Shown: positions 5,433-7,592 of the stretch, piece after piece
Layout: the number at the start of each line of letters is the position of its first letter
How positions within the stretch are numbered: the first letter of the stretch is position 1
Source of the DNA: Chloroflexota bacterium
GTDB taxonomy: Bacteria; Chloroflexota; Limnocylindria; Limnocylindrales; CSP1-4
Reading direction: 5' to 3'
Length of the DNA: 7,592 nt
NCBI GenBank assembly: GCA_021790375.1
Contig: JAJYEB010000086.1
Coordinates: 1 to 7,592, forward strand
The notes under the pieces: generated by a model
Told to the model about the DNA's origin: nothing
Database searches by the model: none
The model's input: the letters and a program-made list of their open reading frames with translations, nothing else
Position numbers and translations under genes: made by a program

Positions 5433-7198
5433 TTGCGGCCGGCACCTCCCGCCGCGGTGGACGGACGCGGCTGAGCCGCCTGTGGCCGTTCGCCGCGCAT
5501 CATGCGGAAGTAGGCGCCGTAGCTCGACCAGGTCATGCGCAGACCGAAGTAGAGCAGCAGCAGCCCGAACACCACGAAGATGCCGTTGAAGGCCAGGGCC
5601 ACGTTGTGCCATCCCGGCTGGGCGAAGGTGGTCCCCACCTGCGTGAGCGGCTTGTTCGTGGCCACGGCGTTGACGAACACGATGATCTCCCAGACCAGCG
5701 CCGCGAGCGTGGTCACGATCATGAACGTGGCCGGGATGATGCTCGGCCGCGTGTCCTTCCGGACCTTCGCGAGGTGGATGCTGACGATCATCAGCGCAAG
5801 CCCGGCCAGCAGCTGATTGGAGGCTCCGAAGTAGAGCCAGAGGTTCCACCAGCTGCCGTTGATCGCGAAGGCGACCGGGATGACGAGGCCCACGATCGTC
5901 GCCACGTGCTTGTTGCCCAGGACTGCGAACTGGCCGTCACCGGCGAGTTCAGCCGACACCAGCCGCCAGAAGCGCGTGACGAGCGCCTGCACCGTCAGCG
6001 CGTAGACGACCAGCACCAGGCCGAAGAACGTGGCGAGGATGGCCTTCCCCAGGAAACCGAGCCACGGGTTGGCGAGGACGCCCGCGCCGTTGACCCAGGC
6101 CCCGACCGAGCTCAGGCCCGTGGCCTTGGAGGAGAGCACCATGTAGGCCGCGAGGGAGGCCAGCGCGAGCAGCCCCTCGGTCAGCATCGCGCCGGCGCCG
6201 ACCGGTCGGGCGTCGGTCTCGATGTCCACCTGCTTCGAGGTTGAGCTGCTGCTGACCAGGGAGTGCCACCCGCTGATCGCGCCGCAGGCGATCGCGACGA
6301 ACAGGATCGGCCACAGCGGCCCCGGGTTCAGGCCGGGGTAGAACGTCTTGAACGCGGACTGCTGCAGGTGGATCCCGGTGAACGGCGTGATCAGCGAGCT
6401 CACCAGGATCACCACGATCGCCGCGAACGCCGGGAAGAAGGCGACGTAGTTGATCGGCTGGATGAACGTCGGCAGCGGCAGGACCGAGCCGAGGTACAGG
6501 ATCACCGCCGTCACGATGGCCCAGAAGAGGATCGTGTTGCCACCCATGAAGTTGGCGACGACGTGGAAGATCCCGACGTCGGTCGATATCCAGATGGACA
6601 GCGCGACGCCGATCAGCGCCAGCAGGGTGACCAGGCCGACGTTCCAGCGGAGCCGGTACAGGAGCCGGCCCGCGATCACCCCGGTGATGAGCACCCCCAT
6701 GGTCGCCCAGAACACGCCGGGGAAGATGTTGAAGAACGTCGCGATGAAGAAGATGAACGTCGCCGAGATGATCAGCAGGTACAGGATGATGAACCAGAGG
6801 AGGGTGGTCCGGCCGCGGGCACCCATGAAGTCATAGGTGATGGGGCCGAACGAGCGTCCCTCGTTCCGCAGGCTCACCATGATCGAGCTGTAGTCCTGGA
6901 GCCAGCCGATGAAGAAGTTGCCGATGATGATCCAGGCGAGCGCCGGCAGCCATCCGTACTGGATGGCGATGAAGGGTCCGAGGATCGGCCCCAGCGCCGC
7001 CACCGACTTGAACTGGTAGCCCCAGAGCACGTACTTGCTGACGGGGAAGTACTCCACCCCGTCCATCAGCATGTGTGCCGGGGTGGTCCTTCCGGCATCC
7101 GGGGCCCACACCGCCCTGTCGTACCAGCGCGAGTACCAGAGGTACGCCGCGCCGTACGCGATCAGGGCAAGGACCACGAAGAGTGCGGGCGTGTCCAA
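5429..7198 (-). CDS. cstA: CstA-family carbon-starvation transporter (pyruvate/peptide type)
   Basis: A 589-residue, very hydrophobic protein with some 14-16 membrane spans. CstA signatures are plain: YVLWGYQFKSVAALGPILGP (56-75) followed by GWLPALAWIIIGNFFIGWLQD and an S.R..G motif; SGWHSLVSSSSTSKQ near 310, with ETDARPVGAGAMLTEG after it; and WLYFGASNQLLAG near 456, typical of the C-terminal half. E. coli CstA and BtsT (about 700-716 aa) import pyruvate and have also been linked to peptide use; shorter members like this one are common in other phyla. TTG 7198 is chosen because GGAAGGGAG lies six bases upstream; a TTG at 7228 would place that signal inside the gene. It leads the operon and its stop overlaps small protein A as GTGA. 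The enterobacterial HHF of the first signature reads YQF here. The substrate is unproven, but an organic acid would fit the nearby synthetase. Confidence 0.93.
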   Translation of the reverse strand: MDTPALFVVLALIAYGAAYLWYSRWYDRAVWAPDAGRTTPAHMLMDGVEYFPVSKYVLWGYQFKSVAALGPILGPFIAIQYGWLPALAWIIIGNFFIGWLQDYSSIMVSLRNEGRSFGPITYDFMGARGRTTLLWFIILYLLIISATFIFFIATFFNIFPGVFWATMGVLITGVIAGRLLYRLRWNVGLVTLLALIGVALSIWISTDVGIFHVVANFMGGNTILFWAIVTAVILYLGSVLPLPTFIQPINYVAFFPAFAAIVVILVSSLITPFTGIHLQQSAFKTFYPGLNPGPLWPILFVAIACGAISGWHSLVSSSSTSKQVDIETDARPVGAGAMLTEGLLALASLAAYMVLSSKATGLSSVGAWVNGAGVLANPWLGFLGKAILATFFGLVLVVYALTVQALVTRFWRLVSAELAGDGQFAVLGNKHVATIVGLVIPVAFAINGSWWNLWLYFGASNQLLAGLALMIVSIHLAKVRKDTRPSIIPATFMIVTTLAALVWEIIVFVNAVATNKPLTQVGTTFAQPGWHNVALAFNGIFVVFGLLLLYFGLRMTWSSYGAYFRMMRGERPQAAQPRPSTAAGGAGRK

Positions 7199-7204
7199 GC
7201 GTGA

Positions 7205-7213
7205 CTCCCTTCC
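7205..7213 (-). promoter_or_regulatory. Ribosome-binding site that decides the cstA start
   Basis: On the minus strand GGAAGGGAG ends six bases before TTG 7198-7196. It is the best Shine-Dalgarno match in the operon leader and argues for the shorter CstA starting LDTPALFVV, with the first membrane span right at the N-terminus, over the in-frame TTG at 7228. Confidence 0.65.
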
Positions 7214-7412
7214 AAGGCCCCGGAACAAGCCGGCGGGCTGGGCAGCCCTCCGGCGGGACGCCGTCGTCTCCCACCGCTGGCTCCGAGGGTCACGAGGTCG
7301 TGGACACCAGCCGCAGCGGGACCCGCGAGGCCCCGAGCGACGAGCTGGTCACTGAACGACGGAGATGATCGTGCCGCCACACCTCCTCGCCCGGAAGCCG
7401 GCCCTGGAACGC

Positions 7413-7437
7413 CCGTGCGGCCCGTTCCGCCGCACGG
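7413..7437. other. Perfect 9-bp inverted repeat with a 7-base loop
   Basis: CCGTGCGGC (7413-7421) pairs with GCCGCACGG (7429-7437) around CCGTTCC. There is no T-run on either side, so it is not a standard terminator. In the middle of a divergent gap it could be a dimeric regulator's site or a structured leader element; high GC makes chance formation possible. Confidence 0.4.
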
Positions 7438-7524
7438 CCGGCGGCTCCACCTGAGCTACTGTTAGCGTGCCGGCAGGCAAGAGCAATAACAGGCGCATTA
7501 CAAACACGGAGGGGGCGGTCACGA

Positions 7525-7592
7525 GTGGATAGCGCCACGCTGGTCGTCGTCATCCTGGCGGTACTGCTGGTCGGCGGGTACGCGGTCGGCGG
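7525..7592 (+). CDS. Start of a membrane protein, cut by the window edge
   Basis: GTG 7525 opens a frame to the edge: 22 complete codons reading MDSATLVVVILAVLLVGGYAVG. This is a single hydrophobic N-terminal span without the basic start of a signal peptide, as in many transporters. GGAGG at 7508-7512, extended by further G, is the ribosome-binding site, with slightly long spacing. It is divergent from the cstA operon. The pattern resembles the first helix of sodium/solute symporters, but 22 residues cannot establish that. Confidence 0.5.
   Translation, partial: MDSATLVVVILAVLLVGGYAVG

Larger units (their letters stand above)
7199..7524. promoter_or_regulatory. Divergent regulatory gap between the cstA operon and the next gene
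   Basis: These 326 bases hold no convincing gene; frames across them are low-quality shadows. The half nearest cstA (7199-7380) would be a long leader of the operon, in which I see no riboswitch I can name. The one A/T-richer island, about 7455-7506, is the likely place for both divergent promoters, but no -35/-10 pair is convincing. It contains an inverted pair CTGTTA (7459-7464) and TAACAG (7487-7492), and an 8-bp palindrome TGCCGGCA (7468-7475), either of which could be an operator. Confidence 0.45.

Noticed and set aside
5040..5849. A 269-residue form of small protein A
   Set aside because: The extra N-terminal part overlaps the 3' end of cstA in another frame and shows no recognisable domain.
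6263..7204. A long plus-strand frame over cstA, rich in Asp, Glu, Arg and His
   Set aside because: Antisense shadow of a well-supported membrane protein; charge-rich low-complexity reading with no domain.

Overview
The window is very GC-rich, with dense genes, GTG and TTG starts and short or overlapping junctions. This suits a high-GC actinobacterial or Chloroflexota-type genome, but nothing here fixes the phylum. It holds the 3' end of one gene, a toxin-antitoxin pair, a tight seven-gene operon on the minus strand, and the first codons of a divergent membrane protein.

Left part (plus strand): 1-636 is the C-terminal third of an acetyl-CoA synthetase-type enzyme with the SGKIMRR catalytic-lysine motif. 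It is followed by a MazEF-type module, a ribbon-helix-helix antitoxin (724-966) and a PemK/MazF toxin (960-1307). A TATACT -10 box sits so close to the antitoxin ATG that the mRNA is probably leaderless. Positions 1308-1490 are a convergent gap with weak hairpins and a short tandem repeat.

Centre and right (minus strand, read 7198 to 1491): a CstA-family carbon-starvation/pyruvate-type transporter; small protein A (130 aa); ArsA/Get3-like ATPase 2 (345 aa); ArsA/Get3-like ATPase 1 (394 aa); a 186-aa protein ending in a Cys/His cluster; a 142-aa protein with a CxxxC motif; and small protein B (113 aa), a paralogue of small protein A. Six junctions join the seven genes: five are stop/start overlaps (GTGA, ATGA, TGATG, TGATG, GTGA) and one is a 4-nt gap. 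The operon is therefore almost certainly co-transcribed and translationally coupled.

The likely novelty is this operon. Two ArsA/Get3-like ATPases, one of which carries Asn at the catalytic switch I Asp, are bracketed by two copies of a small protein with a MLGIP...LRLLPYAV core and are wired to a CstA transporter. I infer a heterodimeric ATPase that acts on the small proteins and/or the transporter (targeting, insertion, assembly or gating), with two cysteine-bearing accessory proteins. Function is not shown by the sequence. There is no sign of arsenic resistance. A 326-bp divergent regulatory gap (7199-7524) separates the operon from the start of another membrane protein at 7525, so the locus may concern uptake and activation of small organic acids.
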